DNA of 64,000 nucleotides, from NCBI RefSeq assembly GCF_029626265.1, contig NZ_JARUBN010000001.1, positions 3,658,001 through 3,722,000 of the forward strand, given 5' to 3'. This document shows positions 1 through 11,014 of this stretch, in pieces. A model generated the notes under the pieces. It saw only the letters and a program-made list of their open reading frames with translations, searched no databases and was not told where the DNA came from. The position numbers and the translations under genes were made by a program. Every line of letters starts with the position of its first letter. The first letter of the stretch is position 1. This DNA comes from Micromonospora sp. WMMD1102. GTDB taxonomy: Bacteria > Actinomycetota > Actinomycetes > Mycobacteriales > Micromonosporaceae.

Positions 1-3000
1 GCGCCAGCGCGAGCGCGGTGAGCAGCACGTCGTTGACCCCGGCGGAGAACGCCGCCGGGATGCTGGTGAGCAGCGGCGCGGTCTGCTCGGCGGGCAGCCG
101 CAGGGTGAGCCGGCGGACGCTGGCCAGGTCGCCGACCGGGTCCAGCGGGCGGTCGGCCAGCGGCGGGTCGTCGCCGCGCAGCAGCTCCGTCCAGAGTGGA
201 AGCTCGGCGGTCCGCTCCGCCGACTCGGCGTCGGCGTGCACCAGTTCGGCCCAGCGGCGCAGCGGGGTGCCGACCGGTTCCAGCCGGCGTGTCCGGCCGG
301 CCAGCACGTCGGACCAGGCCGAGGCCAGGTCGGGCAGCAGGATCCGCCAGGAGACGCCGTCGACCACCGCATGGTGCACCAGCACGAGAAGCCGGCCGGG
401 CCGGTCCGGGCCGGCGTCCAGCCAGACCGCCTGCACCATCACGCCGGCCTGCGGATCCAGCCGCGCGCCGGCTTCCTCGGCGGCGGTGCCGATCCGGTCC
501 CGCAGCGCCTCGTCGGCAAGCCCGGCGGCGTCGACCCGGTGCAGCCGGTCCGCCGCCCGCACCGTGCCGGGTGCCGGCACCACCAGCCGACCCGGGGCCT
601 GCGGGGTGGCCCGGACCAGCCGGGACCGGAGTACGTCGTGCCGGTCCAGCACCGCCTGGAACGCGGCGGCCAGCCGCTCGGCGGTCACCTCGGCCGGCAC
701 CCGGACCGCCAGCCACTGCGCGAACGCGTCGATCGGCCCGCCGCAGCCGTCCAGCCAGCGCATGATCGGGGTGAGCGGGAACTCGCCGACCCCGGCGGTG
801 GGATCGTCGACGATCTCGCGGGACAGCGACTCCGCGACCGGCGCCAGCTCGGCGACGGTACGCCGCTGGAAGACCTGGCGCGGAGTGACCACCAGACCCG
901 CCTGCCGGGCCCGGATGACGAGCTGGATCGAGACGATGCTGTCCCCGCCGAGGGCGAAGAAGTCGTCCTCCACCCCCACCTCGGGCAGCCCCAGCACCTC
1001 GGCGTAGAGGGCGCAGAGCACCTCCTCGCGGGCGTCCCGGGGCCGGGCGCCGGTGCTGCGCGCCGCGAAGTCCGGCGCCGGCAGCGCCGCCCGGTCCAGC
1101 TTGCCGCTGGGCAGCACCGGCAGTTCGGGCAGCGGCACGAAGGCGGCCGGCACCATGTGGTCGGGCAACCAACTGCGGGCGTAGGAGCGCAGCTCGGACA
1201 GCAGCGCGGTGACGTCCCGGAACGGGGCCGGCCGGTTGGCGTACCGGGCCAGGTCGGCCGGGTCGGCAGCGTCCGTCCGGTACGCCGGGCCGGCGGGTGC
1301 CGCGTCCGGGCGGGTGAAGAGCAGGTCGAGGCGGCCGTCGTCGGCACCGGCGGACCAGGTCACCTCGACCCGGTAGCCCTGCCGGGCGGCCAGCTCGTAC
1401 ACGACCTCGGGGTCGACGCCCGGCACCTCCACCGCCGCCCCGGGCGGGGACGGGTCGTCGGGCCGGAACTGGTCGTCGGGCGACGACGGGGCGTTCGGCG
1501 ACGACGGGTCGTCGGGCGAGGACGGGTCGTCGGGCGAGGACGGGCCGTCAGTGAGTTGCCGGCAGGCGGCGAGGTCGGCGTCGAGCCGGACGTTCGGTAC
1601 CCCGGTCACCCGGAGCGCGGCCGGCCGTCGCGCGTCGAGTCGGTCGGCCAGCCCGGCGAGGTCGCCGTCCCAGGACAGTTCGACAGCCGCCTGCACTGTG
1701 GACGGTCCCACGCCGTCGGTGGCGGTGCGCAGCACCACGTCGTACCGGTAGCGGGTGAGTTCGTTGTGCGCCCGGCCGCGCTTCACCGCCAGGTCGACCC
1801 CGGCGATCGCCGGCAACTCGCCGGCCAGCGCCGGGAAGAGGTCGGGATCGAGCAGCAGCTCGCCCTCCCAGTGCAGGCTCTGCTCGACGGCGGCCAGCGC
1901 GGACAGCCGGCCGTCGGCACCCGGCCGGCGACGGCCCGCCTCGACCGCACCACGCAGCGTGCGGTGCAGCAGCAGGTTGCGCACGTCGCCGACGAAGACC
2001 GTGCCGCCCGGCGCCAGCAGCCCGACTGTCCGGCGCAGCACGTCGGCCAGGTAGTCGACGCTCGGGAAGTACTGGACGACCGAGTTCAGCACGACGGTGT
2101 CGAAGAAGCCCGCCGGCAGCCCGTCGACCACGTCTGCCGGCTGGGCACGCAGCTCGACCCGACCGGCCAGCTCCGGCACCGCCGCCACCTGATCGCGCAG
2201 CGCCTCGATCGCCGCCGGGGAGAGGTCGGTACCCCAGTACGACTCCACCTGCGGCGCCACCTTCGCCAGCAGCAGGCCGCTGCCGACACCGAGCTCCAGC
2301 ACCCGGCGGGGACGCAGCGCGAGGATCCGCTCGACAGTCCTGTCCCGCCACTCCCGCATCTCGGAAAGCGGGATCGGCAGCCCGTCGTAGCTGCTGTTCC
2401 AGCCGGTGAAGTTATCCCCGAACCGCTCGGTACGCCCGGCGGTGTAGAGCAGCTCGTGCAGCCGCTGCCAGTCGTCCACCCGAGCCGACTCGACCTCGAC
2501 GTCCCTCGGCCGGTCCAGCGCGGGTACGACGTAGGCGGCGAGCCGCTGCTGGCCGTCCCGCCCCGGCCGGGCCAGTACGGCGACCTGGCCGACCGCCGGA
2601 TGCTGGGCGAGTACCGACTCGATCTCGCCCGGCTCGATCCGGTACCCCCGGATCTTCAGCTGGTCGTCGGCGCGGCCGAGGAACTCCAGCCGCCCGTCCG
2701 GCAGCCAGCGGACCAGGTCACCGGTGCGGTAGAGCCGGCCGCCGGCCAGGCCGTACGGGTCGGCGACGAAGCGCTGGGCGGTCAGCCCCGGCTGCCCGAG
2801 GTATCCCCGGGCCAGCCCGGTCCCGCCGAGGTACAGCTCGCCGGCGACGCCGACCGGCACCGGCTGGAGAGCCGCGTCCAGCACATAGCAGCGGGTGCCG
2901 GGGTCGGGGCGGCCGATCGGCACCACCCCGCCGGGCGGGGTGTCCGGGTCGCACTCCCCCAGCGTCGAGTTGACCGTCGCCTCGGTCGGCCCGTACGCGT

Positions 3001-4081
3001 TGAACATCGGCCGACCCTGCGCCCAGCGGGCGACCAGTTCCGGGGAGACCCGTTCGGTACCGGCCAGCAGGGTCGCCCCGGCCGGCAGGGTCAGCTCCCG
3101 GGGCATCGCGGCGAGCAGGGCCGGCGGCAGGATCATGAACGTCACGCCGTGCCGGTGCGCGTACTCGGTCAGCGCCGGTCCGGGCACCCGGCGCTCGGCC
3201 GGTACCACCACCAGCCGGCCGCCGGAGAGCAGCCCGAGGCAGAGGTCCCAGAACGCCACGTCGAAGCTGGGCGAGGCGAACTGGAGGACCCGGCTGTGCG
3301 GCCCGACGCCGAGCCGGGCACGCTGGGTGGCGACCAGCTTGGCCACCCCGGCGTGCGAGACGACGACGCCCTTGGGCCGGCCGGTCGAACCCGAGGTGTA
3401 GATGACGTAGGCCGCGCCGGCCGGGGTCAGTGGTCCACCCCGGTCGGCGTCGGTGGGGTCGCTCTCCGGCAGTGCCGGCCCGGCCCCGTCGCCGGTTAGC
3501 GATTCGGGACCGGTCCCGTTGCCCGTGAGTAGTTCGTCGAGCAGCAGCCTGGGCAGGTCCGGGGTCGCCGGCAGTTCGCCGGCCAGTTGCGCCGTGCTGA
3601 CCAGGCAGACCGGCCGGGCGTCGGCCAGCATGAAGCCGATCCGCTCGGCCGGGTAGTCCTGGTCCACCGGCAGGTAGGCGCCGCCGGCCTTGAGCACCGC
3701 CACCTCGGCCACGATCATGTCCACCGAGCGGGGCAGGCAGAGCGCCACCACCCGTTCCGGCCCGACCCCCCGGGCGAGCAGCGCGTGCGCCAGCCGGTTC
3801 GCCCGGACGTCGAGCTGGGCGTAGGTCAGCTCGACGTCCTCGCAGACCACCGCGGTCGCGTCGGGTGCCCGGCGTACCTGCTCGGCGAAGAGTTCCGGCC
3901 AGGTGGCCGGGGGCGCCGGCCGGGCCGTCTCGTTCCACTCCACGAGGATCCGGTGCCGCTCCGCCCCGGCCGGTCCGGCCGCTGTCGACCCGACGGTCGT
4001 CGGGTCGGCGGTCGCGTCGGCGGTCGCGTCTCCATCCGCACGTGGTGCCGCGTCGGCGCGGTTCAGGTCACTTCTGGGCAC
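1..4081 (-). CDS. Siderophore NRPS, initiation-type module A-MT-PCP-E (3' end beyond left edge)
   Basis: Non-ribosomal peptide synthetase, incomplete at its C-terminus because it runs off the window. It has no condensation domain at its start: after a short leader it begins with the NxTA linker (WNETARP) and an adenylation domain (A3 core [11 protein letters not shown] near residue 224, NAYGPTE, YRTGDL). A SAM-binding N-methyltransferase is inserted between A8 and A10 (VLELGVGSG near residue 593), then A10 ([12 protein letters not shown]), a carrier domain (GGDSI near 1044) and an epimerisation-type domain ([10 protein letters not shown] near 1234). I read the specificity positions as D-V-W-I-L-G-A-V-N-K but do not predict a substrate. 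The linker carries a low-complexity SSPDD repeat. A GTG start at 4081 was chosen because the leader begins there; GAGAGG lies about 14 bases upstream. It follows the ferric-siderophore binding protein gene by 115 bases and is probably cotranscribed with it. Confidence 0.9.
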   Translation of the reverse strand, partial: MPRSDLNRADAAPRADGDATADATADPTTVGSTAAGPAGAERHRILVEWNETARPAPPATWPELFAEQVRRAPDATAVVCEDVELTYAQLDVRANRLAHALLARGVGPERVVALCLPRSVDMIVAEVAVLKAGGAYLPVDQDYPAERIGFMLADARPVCLVSTAQLAGELPATPDLPRLLLDELLTGNGTGPESLTGDGAGPALPESDPTDADRGGPLTPAGAAYVIYTSGSTGRPKGVVVSHAGVAKLVATQRARLGVGPHSRVLQFASPSFDVAFWDLCLGLLSGGRLVVVPAERRVPGPALTEYAHRHGVTFMILPPALLAAMPRELTLPAGATLLAGTERVSPELVARWAQGRPMFNAYGPTEATVNSTLGECDPDTPPGGVVPIGRPDPGTRCYVLDAALQPVPVGVAGELYLGGTGLARGYLGQPGLTAQRFVADPYGLAGGRLYRTGDLVRWLPDGRLEFLGRADDQLKIRGYRIEPGEIESVLAQHPAVGQVAVLARPGRDGQQRLAAYVVPALDRPRDVEVESARVDDWQRLHELLYTAGRTERFGDNFTGWNSSYDGLPIPLSEMREWRDRTVERILALRPRRVLELGVGSGLLLAKVAPQVESYWGTDLSPAAIEALRDQVAAVPELAGRVELRAQPADVVDGLPAGFFDTVVLNSVVQYFPSVDYLADVLRRTVGLLAPGGTVFVGDVRNLLLHRTLRGAVEAGRRRPGADGRLSALAAVEQSLHWEGELLLDPDLFPALAGELPAIAGVDLAVKRGRAHNELTRYRYDVVLRTATDGVGPSTVQAAVELSWDGDLAGLADRLDARRPAALRVTGVPNVRLDADLAACRQLTDGPSSPDDPSSPDDPSSPNAPSSPDDQFRPDDPSPPGAAVEVPGVDPEVVYELAARQGYRVEVTWSAGADDGRLDLLFTRPDAAPAGPAYRTDAADPADLARYANRPAPFRDVTALLSELRSYARSWLPDHMVPAAFVPLPELPVLPSGKLDRAALPAPDFAARSTGARPRDAREEVLCALYAEVLGLPEVGVEDDFFALGGDSIVSIQLVIRARQAGLVVTPRQVFQRRTVAELAPVAESLSREIVDDPTAGVGEFPLTPIMRWLDGCGGPIDAFAQWLAVRVPAEVTAERLAAAFQAVLDRHDVLRSRLVRATPQAPGRLVVPAPGTVRAADRLHRVDAAGLADEALRDRIGTAAEEAGARLDPQAGVMVQAVWLDAGPDRPGRLLVLVHHAVVDGVSWRILLPDLASAWSDVLAGRTRRLEPVGTPLRRWAELVHADAESAERTAELPLWTELLRGDDPPLADRPLDPVGDLASVRRLTLRLPAEQTAPLLTSIPAAFSAGVNDVLLTALALA

Positions 4082-4196
4082 GACGAGGTACCGCCTCTCG
4101 CGAGCGGGTCGGAACGGTGCGGGCGGGCGGGGTGGACAGGGCGGGGCGGGGTGGACCGGGCGGACGGATGCCCGGGAAACCGGTCGGCGGGAGCGG

Positions 4197-5222
4197 TCAG
4201 CCGTCGCCGAGCAGCGGCAGGATCTGGTCCAGGGCGTACGGGACGCTGAGCACGGTGCTGAACGAGAGCGCGGCACCGAGCGGCGGCTCCTCGTAGGGCA
4301 GGAAGACCGCCCGGTTCTGCTTGGCCACCTCCAGAGTGGCGTAGACCTTGTCCGACTTCACCCGGGGCTCGGCGCTGGCGTCCGAGGTGAGGAAGAGCAG
4401 CTTGTCGACGTCGACCAGGTCCAGTCGCTCGGAACCGATCTCGGCGGCGTACTCCTTGCCGGCCGCCTGCACGATGGTCTCCGGCACGGTGAAGCCGAGC
4501 TGGGTCATGAAGACCACCTTCGGGTCGCTCGGCGCGAAGACCGCGTACTTGCCGGCCTCGTACGGGTCGACCACCGCCACGCTCTTTCCGGCGAAGCCGG
4601 GGTGTTCCTGCCGGGCCCTGGCGAACCGGGCGTCGACGTCGGCGATCAGCTTCTCCGCCTGCTCGGCCCTGCCCAGCGCACGGCCGGCCTGCCGGGTCAT
4701 CTCCTGCCAGGGCGCGGCGTAGTCGGCGAAGCCCTTCGGCTGGGCGACGGTCGGGGCGAGTTGGGAGAGCTTCTGGTACTGCTCCTGGGTCATCCCGGAG
4801 TAGAGCCCGATGATCAGGTCCGGCCGCAGCGCGGCGACCTTCTCCAGGTTGTAGTCGTCCCGCTCGCCGACGATCTCCGGCGGGGTGCTGCCCCACAGCG
4901 GCTGCGCCCAGGGCCACTTGCCGTACGGCCGCTCCAGGAACCAGTCGATCGCGCCGACCGGTACGACACCGAGGGCGAGCACCGGGTCCTGGTCGCTGAG
5001 GCCGAGCGTCACCACCCGGGTCGGCGCCTTGGTGATCTCGGTGCTGCCGTACTTGTGCTCGACCGTGACCGGGAACGTGCCGCCGGCGCTCGCCGACGTC
5101 GTCGGCTCCGCATCGTCGTAACCACGGCCGCAGCCGGCCAGGCCGAGTACGAGGACGGCCAGCGCCGCCGCCAGTCGGCCGAGCGGCCGGAAACGCGTGG
5201 TGCGGGCAGGTGTGGTGGACAT
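4197..5222 (-). CDS. Ferric-siderophore ABC transporter substrate-binding lipoprotein (FecB/FepB type)
   Basis: Captures the ferric siderophore outside the membrane and hands it to the FecCD-type permease encoded divergently. The 341-residue product starts with a basic stretch, a hydrophobic segment and a lipobox LAGC (Cys31), so it is a lipoprotein. The body has the periplasmic-binding fold signature of this family: [19 protein letters not shown] near the start, RPDLIIG in the middle, a long connecting helix ([15 protein letters not shown]). The reading frame is open 53 codons further upstream to 5381, but the ATG at 5222 has GAAGAGGAG in front of it and directly precedes the signal peptide, so it is preferred. 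An iron box lies about 215 bases upstream. Likely iron-repressed and in one operon with the NRPS. Confidence 0.92.
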   Translation of the reverse strand: MSTTPARTTRFRPLGRLAAALAVLVLGLAGCGRGYDDAEPTTSASAGGTFPVTVEHKYGSTEITKAPTRVVTLGLSDQDPVLALGVVPVGAIDWFLERPYGKWPWAQPLWGSTPPEIVGERDDYNLEKVAALRPDLIIGLYSGMTQEQYQKLSQLAPTVAQPKGFADYAAPWQEMTRQAGRALGRAEQAEKLIADVDARFARARQEHPGFAGKSVAVVDPYEAGKYAVFAPSDPKVVFMTQLGFTVPETIVQAAGKEYAAEIGSERLDLVDVDKLLFLTSDASAEPRVKSDKVYATLEVAKQNRAVFLPYEEPPLGAALSFSTVLSVPYALDQILPLLGDG

Positions 5223-5435
5223 CGGCTCCTCTTCGGGTTCTCGCGGCGTCCCGTCGCGCGGTACCGGCGGTCGGGCGGATCGGTGGGCGGATCGGTTCGG
5301 TGCGCCCGTCGCGGCGACGGGTCGCGACGCGACGGTGCGGACCGCGACGGTGCGGACCGCGGTCGCGCGACGTCGGGCCACGGCGCCCGGACGTCGGGTA
5401 CGGCAACCGGCAGCCGGTTCCGATGACGGTGATAG

Positions 5436-5454
5436 TAAGGTAACCCTTACCTAA
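5436..5454. promoter_or_regulatory. Iron box (IdeR/DmdR1 operator) for the binding protein-NRPS operon
   Basis: Near-palindromic 19-mer; read on the minus strand it is TTAGGTAAGGGTTACCTTA, matching the actinobacterial consensus TTAGGTTAGGCTAACCTAA at 15 of 19 positions by my count. It sits upstream of the leftward lipoprotein gene. Confidence 0.85.
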
Positions 5455-5548
5455 CTTCAACCGCCTCGCCGGAACGGGCCTCCCGTCAGCCCCCGAACGG
5501 AACCTCCGCAAGCCCGGCAGGGGCCTGCCGTGCATCGACGCCGTAAAC

Positions 5549-5567
5549 TAAGGTATACCTACCCTAA
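5549..5567. promoter_or_regulatory. Iron box (IdeR/DmdR1 operator) for the FecCD importer operon
   Basis: TAAGGTATACCTACCCTAA matches the iron-box consensus at 13 of 19 positions by my count, weaker than the other two boxes in the window. It lies about 115 bases before the first permease gene and 94 bases from the divergent box, so each direction of the promoter region appears to have its own operator. Confidence 0.7.
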
Positions 5568-5680
5568 GAAGCGAATACCCTGCATATCAGTGACGACATG
5601 CCAGCAAAGACGGCGGACGGACATCACGGTGGACGAGGCGACAACGGACGAGGCGACGGCGGATCAGACATGAGGATTGC

Positions 5681-6751
5681 GTGACAACGGAGCAGGCCGT
5701 ACCGGCGCGCCGACCCACACCCGTGCGGGCGACGGGTCGCCGCCGACCCACCCGTCCGGTGGGGCTCTTCCTCGTCGCCACCACCGTCCTGATCGTCCTC
5801 TGCCTGCTCTCCGTCGCGGTGGGCAGCCGGCAGATCCCGCCGGACCAGGTGATCCGGATCCTCGTCGACCGGACCGCCGGTGACACCGACCCGCAGATCG
5901 ACGCGATCGTCTGGGGGGTACGCCTGCCGCGCACCGTGCTCGGCCTGCTGGTCGGGATGGCCCTCGGGCTCTCCGGCGCGCTGATGCAGGGGCTGACCCG
6001 CAACCCGCTGGCCGATCCCGGCCTGCTCGGCGTGACCGCCGGTGCCGCGCTCGGCATCGTCGTCGCGATCGGTTCGTTCGGCATCGCCACGCTCTACGGC
6101 TACATCTGGTTCGCTTTCGCCGGGGCACTGCTGGCCAGCGTGGTGGTCTACCTGCTCGGCGGGCTCGGCCGGGGCGGTTCCACCCCGGTCAAGGTGGCGC
6201 TGGCCGGGGTGGCGGTCACCTTCCTGCTCAACTCGGTGACCAGCGCGATCGTGCTGCGGGACCCGGACGCGCTGAACCGTTACCGGTTCTGGGCGGCCGG
6301 TTCGCTCTCCGGACCGGACTTCGGCACCATCGGCCAGCTGCTGCCGTTCCTGGCGGTAGGCGCCGTAGTCGCCCTGGCCACCGCCCCGGCACTGAACAGC
6401 CTCGCCCTCGGCGACGACGTCGCTGCCGCGCTCGGCCGCCGGGTCGGTCTGGTGCGCCTACAGGGCACCCTGGCGGTCACCCTGCTCGCCGGGGCGGCGG
6501 TCGCGGTCGCCGGGTCGATCGTCTTCGTCGGTCTGGTGGTGCCGCACGTCGCCCGGCTGATCACCGGCCCGAACCACCGCTGGCTGCTGCCGTTCACCAT
6601 GGTGCTCGCGCCGAGCCTGCTGCTGCTGGCCGACATCGTCGGCCGGGTCGTCGCCCGGCCCAGCGAGGTCGGCGTCGGCGTCATCGCCGCGTTCATCGGC
6701 GGTCCGTTCTTCATCATGCTGGTCCGGCGCCGCCGGCTCGCGGAGCTCTGA
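5681..6751 (+). CDS. Ferric-siderophore ABC transporter permease, FecCD family (first subunit)
   Basis: Polytopic inner-membrane subunit of the siderophore importer, 356 residues, the normal length for FecCD permeases. Family signatures visible: [13 protein letters not shown] segment ([24 protein letters not shown]), [20 protein letters not shown], and near the end the ATPase-contact region [22 protein letters not shown]. The GTG start at 5681 is preceded by GAGG eight bases upstream. The N-terminal ~25 residues are basic and soluble. First gene of a three-gene operon, with the next permease starting 5 bases after the stop. Confidence 0.93.
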   Translation: MTTEQAVPARRPTPVRATGRRRPTRPVGLFLVATTVLIVLCLLSVAVGSRQIPPDQVIRILVDRTAGDTDPQIDAIVWGVRLPRTVLGLLVGMALGLSGALMQGLTRNPLADPGLLGVTAGAALGIVVAIGSFGIATLYGYIWFAFAGALLASVVVYLLGGLGRGGSTPVKVALAGVAVTFLLNSVTSAIVLRDPDALNRYRFWAAGSLSGPDFGTIGQLLPFLAVGAVVALATAPALNSLALGDDVAAALGRRVGLVRLQGTLAVTLLAGAAVAVAGSIVFVGLVVPHVARLITGPNHRWLLPFTMVLAPSLLLLADIVGRVVARPSEVGVGVIAAFIGGPFFIMLVRRRRLAEL

Positions 6752-6756
6752 TCGGG

Positions 6757-7821
6757 TTGGCTCTGCTCGACCTGCGCCGCACCGGTGGCCGCACCGCGTT
6801 CCGGATCGGCCGGCCGCCCGTCTCCGGCGTACTCCGGGGGCGGCTGCTGGTCTGCTGCCTCGGGCTCGTCGCCGCCACGTTCGTGGTCTTCTGCGTCGGC
6901 ATCGCCACCGGCGACTACCCGGTCAGTCCGCTGCGGGTGGTGCCCGCGCTCTGGGGTTCCGGCGACCCGGCGCAGGTCTTCATCGTGCGGGAACTGCGGC
7001 TGCCCCGGGCGCTGACCGGCGTCCTCGCCGGTGCCGCGTTCGCCGTCTCCGGGGCGGTCTTCCAGACCATCACCCGCAACCCGCTGGCCAGTCCGGACAT
7101 GATCGGCATCAACGCCGGTGCCACCACCGCCGTGGTCGCCGGGATCGTGCTCGGCAGCGCCGGGCTGAGCCTGTCGGTGCTCGGCCTGGCCGGCGGGATG
7201 GGCACCGCCGCCCTGATCTACCTGCTCGCCTGGCGGCGCGGCGCCACCGGCTACCGGATCGTACTCGTCGGCATCGCCGTCTCCTGGATGTGCGCCAGCG
7301 CCACCGACTACCTGCTGACCCGGGCCCAGCTGGCCGAGGCCCAGGCGGCGCTCGGCTGGCTGGTCGGCAACCTCAGCGGGCGCGGTTGGGAGGCGGTCGG
7401 CCCGCTCTCCGTCGCGGTGCTGATCCTGCTGCCCGCCGGGATGCTGCTCGGGCGGTGGACCCGGACCCTGCACCTGGGCGACGAGGTGGCCCAGGGGCTC
7501 GGTACACCGGTGCAACTGGCCCGGCTCTGTCTGGTGGTCGTCGGCGTCGCGATGGTCGCGTTCGCCACCGCCGCCACCGGGCCGGTGCTCTTCGTGGCAC
7601 TGGCCGCACCACAGATCGCCCAGCGGCTGGTGGGGCTCTCCGCGCCGCCGCTGCTGGCGTCCGCGCTGACCGGGGCGTTGATGGTCTCGGCCAGCGACCT
7701 GGTGGCCCGCTGGCTGATCCCGGGCGTCGACCTGCCGGTCGGCGTGGTCACCGGGGCGCTCGGCGCGGCGTTCCTGCTCTGGCTGCTCGTCCGAACCAAT
7801 CGTGCCGGTTCTGGAGGCTGA
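6757..7821 (+). CDS. Ferric-siderophore ABC transporter permease, FecCD family (second subunit)
   Basis: Second membrane subunit, 354 residues, pairing with the preceding permease to make a heterodimeric pore. It shows the same signatures: [42 protein letters not shown], and [19 protein letters not shown] as the ATPase-coupling loop. Start is a TTG at 6757, five bases after the previous stop; no alternative ATG/GTG gives a full first helix. The stop is immediately followed by the ATPase gene, so translation is probably coupled. Confidence 0.92.
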   Translation: MALLDLRRTGGRTAFRIGRPPVSGVLRGRLLVCCLGLVAATFVVFCVGIATGDYPVSPLRVVPALWGSGDPAQVFIVRELRLPRALTGVLAGAAFAVSGAVFQTITRNPLASPDMIGINAGATTAVVAGIVLGSAGLSLSVLGLAGGMGTAALIYLLAWRRGATGYRIVLVGIAVSWMCASATDYLLTRAQLAEAQAALGWLVGNLSGRGWEAVGPLSVAVLILLPAGMLLGRWTRTLHLGDEVAQGLGTPVQLARLCLVVVGVAMVAFATAATGPVLFVALAAPQIAQRLVGLSAPPLLASALTGALMVSASDLVARWLIPGVDLPVGVVTGALGAAFLLWLLVRTNRAGSGG

Positions 7822-7823
7822 CA

Positions 7824-8699
<876 letters not shown>

Positions 8700-8781
8700 C
8701 CGTCCGCCGGCACCCGACCCATCCGCTCCGCCGCGCCGACCGGCCCGCGCCGGCACCTGGGTCGACGGGTGGGGTGCGCGG

Positions 8782-9129
8782 TCAGGGAAGCGGGACCACG
8801 TAGGAGTCGACCTCTGCGATCAGGCCCTCCCGGAAGGTGAACAGGTCGCTGTAGGCGAACCGGAATGGGCCGTTCGCCCGGTGCTGCCCGATGCCGGTGC
8901 CGGTCACCACCACGTCGCCGGCCTCGACGGTGCGCTCGACGGTCAGCTCCGGGCTTCCCTCGAAGGCGGGGTTCTCGATCTCGTCGTCGAACTCGGCCTT
9001 GCCGTGCGTGGTGCGGAACCCGTGAATCGTCCAGACGACGTCCTCGGCCAGACAACCGAGGATGGCGCCGTGGTCGCTGCGCCGGAAGCCGTCCATGTAA
9101 CGGTGCACGAGCTGTGTCTGCCGGGTCAC
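8782..9129 (-). CDS. NTF2-like / SnoaL-type nuclear transport factor fold protein
   Basis: A 115-residue single-domain protein. MDGFRRSDHGAILGCLAEDVVWTIHG is the typical opening of the SnoaL-like/NTF2-like fold, followed by a curved beta sheet (VVVTGTGIGQ, FRFAYSDLFTFREGLIAEVDSY). Members range from cyclases and isomerases to ligand-binding proteins; the exact activity cannot be read from sequence. GTG start at 9129 with GGGAG upstream. It is the last gene of a leftward operon with the SRPBCC protein and the ArsR regulator. Confidence 0.82.
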   Translation of the reverse strand: MTRQTQLVHRYMDGFRRSDHGAILGCLAEDVVWTIHGFRTTHGKAEFDDEIENPAFEGSPELTVERTVEAGDVVVTGTGIGQHRANGPFRFAYSDLFTFREGLIAEVDSYVVPLP

Positions 9130-9175
9130 TGTGTGCGCTCCCTGTCGGTGGTGCTGGTCAACTCACGGACCGCGC

Positions 9176-9631
9176 TCACTTCGCCGAGCCGGTCAGTTCG
9201 CGGAGTACGGCGTCGAGGCGTTCGAGGATGCCGGCCAGGCCGTTGCGGGCCTGCTCGGTCCGCAGTTCGGGGGGCAGTCGCCGCTGGTGGACCAGCAGCG
9301 TGGTGCCCGGTCCGGTCGGGTGCAGGCGGAGGTCGGTCGTGATGCCGGTGCGGGACTCGGCGAGCACCAGCCGGCTCGACGGCTCGACGATCTCGTACCG
9401 GAAGCACAGCCCCCGCCTGCTCCCGTCGGCGCCCTCGGTCTCCAGCTCGAACGTGCCGCCGACCCGGAGGTCGACGACCACCGAGGCGGGCGGGACGGTG
9501 GCGTGCCGGCCGCCCCAGAACGCCGCCAGGTGCTCCGGGGTGGTGAACACCTCCCACACCAGCGCGGGCTCGGCGTCGAGATATCGACGGGCGATCAACT
9601 GGTCGCCGTCGAGACGCACCTCGCCGGTCAT
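9176..9631 (-). CDS. SRPBCC / AHSA1-family protein
   Basis: A 151-residue START-like hydrophobic-pocket protein of the AHSA1 (activator of Hsp90 ATPase homologue 1) group. The family opening is visible: residues ending ARRYLDAEPALVWEVFTTPEHLAAFWGG, then VDLRVGGTFELE and a C-terminal amphipathic helix. The frame stays open far upstream, but the ATG at 9631 overlaps the stop of the ArsR gene by 4 bases (ATGA) and begins exactly at the domain. The ArsR-SRPBCC pairing is very common in bacteria, the SRPBCC gene being the regulator's partner; the ligand is unknown. Confidence 0.88.
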   Translation of the reverse strand: MTGEVRLDGDQLIARRYLDAEPALVWEVFTTPEHLAAFWGGRHATVPPASVVVDLRVGGTFELETEGADGSRRGLCFRYEIVEPSSRLVLAESRTGITTDLRLHPTGPGTTLLVHQRRLPPELRTEQARNGLAGILERLDAVLRELTGSAK

Positions 9632-9984
9632 CGGCGCTGCCCCGTCCCCACCGATGCCAGGTGCTCCTCCAGCCGGTCGAGGCGGGACTCCCACTCCCGC
9701 TGCTGCTCGTCGATCCAGCCGGTCAGCTCCCGCATGCGCTCGACGTTCAGCCGGCACGGCCGGCGCTGGCCGTCGACCCACTGCCGGACCAGCCCGGAGC
9801 GCCGGAGGATGCCGACGTGCCGGGAGACGGCCTGGTGTGTCAGGTCGAAGGGCTCGGCGAGCTCGCCCACGGTCGCGTCGCCCCGGGCGAGCCGGGCGAC
9901 GATCGCCCGCCGGGTCCGGTGACTGAGGGCGGCGAAGACGGCGTCCAGATCGGCCTCGTCCTCGGCGTGGTCGGCGACTGTCAC
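9628..9984 (-). CDS. ArsR-family winged-helix transcriptional regulator
   Basis: A 118-residue winged-helix repressor. The opening LDAVFAALSHRTRRAIVARLARGDATVGELAEPFDL gives helices 1-3, and LTHQAVSRHVGILRRSGLVRQWVDGQRR gives the recognition helix and wing. It lacks a CxC metal-binding motif, so it belongs to the metal-independent branch usually coupled to SRPBCC genes. GTG start at 9984. It probably controls its own three-gene operon from the 145-base spacer to the divergent gene at 10130. Confidence 0.9.
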   Translation of the reverse strand: MTVADHAEDEADLDAVFAALSHRTRRAIVARLARGDATVGELAEPFDLTHQAVSRHVGILRRSGLVRQWVDGQRRPCRLNVERMRELTGWIDEQQREWESRLDRLEEHLASVGTGQRR

Positions 9985-10129
9985 ACCTCAAACCTATCCG
10001 CAACCAGTCCGTTGTACAAGCGTGTTGTTGAATGTCTTGCCGTAAGACGCACCGGGTGGCCCGAAGTGCAATCCCGCCGGCAGGCGCGGCACTTGCGAGC
10101 GCGGCGAACGGGCTCCTAGCCTCGGCGGC

Positions 10130-10905
10130 ATGGAAAAATCAGCGCTTCTGAACGCCGTTGTGGAACAGACGGACACCTTTGCCGACTGGGTTCAGGGCCG
10201 AGACACGACGGCCCCGGTACCGACGTGTCCGAAGTGGACGCTGGCCGACCTTGTCGACCACGTCGGTGCGACGCAGCGTATGGTGGCGATGCTCGTGGGT
10301 GAGCGGATGTCCGAGCCGAGCAGGGCATTCGCCGGCTACACCCGGCCCCGACGGATTCGGCCCAGTGGCGCGGGTGGCTGACCGACGGCGCGGCAGAGGC
10401 GAAGCGGGCGTTCGAATCGGTGGCCGACGACACGCCGGTGTGGGATCCGTCCGGTGCCGCCGCGGGCGTGCCGTTCTGGTCACGTCGGCTGTTCGGCGAG
10501 GCCTGTGTGCATCGCGCGGACGCCGCTGCGGCGCTCGGCCTGCCGTACGAGCTGGCGCCGGAGAACGCCGTCGCGGCCATCGAGGACTGGCTGGACACGA
10601 TGACCTCTCGCGGCTACTGGGAGAACAGGCCGGAGTTCGCCGCCGCGATGCGCGGCAACGGCCAGACCCTGCACTTCCACCCGACCGACGCGCCCGGAGA
10701 GTGGCTGGCACGCCGGGAAGCGGACATGGTCGTCCTGGAACGCGCCCACGGCAAGGCGGACGTCGCGGTACGCGGCCCGGCCACCGAACTACTGCTCGTG
10801 CTCAGCAGGCGTCGTCCGCTGGCGGCGGCCACCGAGCTGGAGGTCCACGGCGATCGGGCACTGCTCGACCACTGGCTCGAGCACATGAACTGGGTCACCG
10901 ACTGA
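10130..10905 (+). pseudogene. Maleylpyruvate isomerase / mycothiol-dependent enzyme family gene, broken by one frameshift
   Basis: Two reading frames together make one complete DinB-like, mycothiol-dependent isomerase-family protein of about 255 residues. Frame 1 runs from the ATG at 10130 (EQTDTFADWVQGRDTTAPVPTCPKW, then LADLVDHVGATQRMVA with the metal-ligand His) and ends in nonsense after AGYTRP. From about 10345 the -1 frame continues seamlessly (TDSAQWRGWLTDGAAEAKRAFESVADDTPVWD, FWSRRLFGEACVHRADAAAALG) to the stop at 10905. The change is consistent with loss of one C in the C-rich run near 10337-10346. This is either a real pseudogene or a sequencing error; the remaining frame shows no further decay. 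Confidence 0.8.
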
Positions 10906-11014
10906 CCGAGTCCGGAAGGAGAAGGGTTGCCTCGCCGGCTGGCCACCCGGTCGGCCGGCCTGACAGTTCACCCTGCCCGTTGCCGGCCCAGCGGCGCCGA
11001 CCGGCCTTGACAGG

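Noticed and set aside
236..3499. Very long open frame on the + strand opposite the NRPS
   Set aside because: Arg/Gly/Pro/Val-rich composition with no domain; the minus strand has clear NRPS motifs throughout. High-GC antisense shadow.
5223..5381. Longer N-terminus of the ferric-siderophore binding protein
   Set aside because: Would bury the signal peptide 53 residues inside; the ATG at 5222 has a near-ideal ribosome site.
10330..10360. Programmed ribosomal frameshift in the isomerase-family gene
   Set aside because: No slippery heptamer plus downstream structure recognised and no known programmed case in this family; mutation or sequencing error is simpler.
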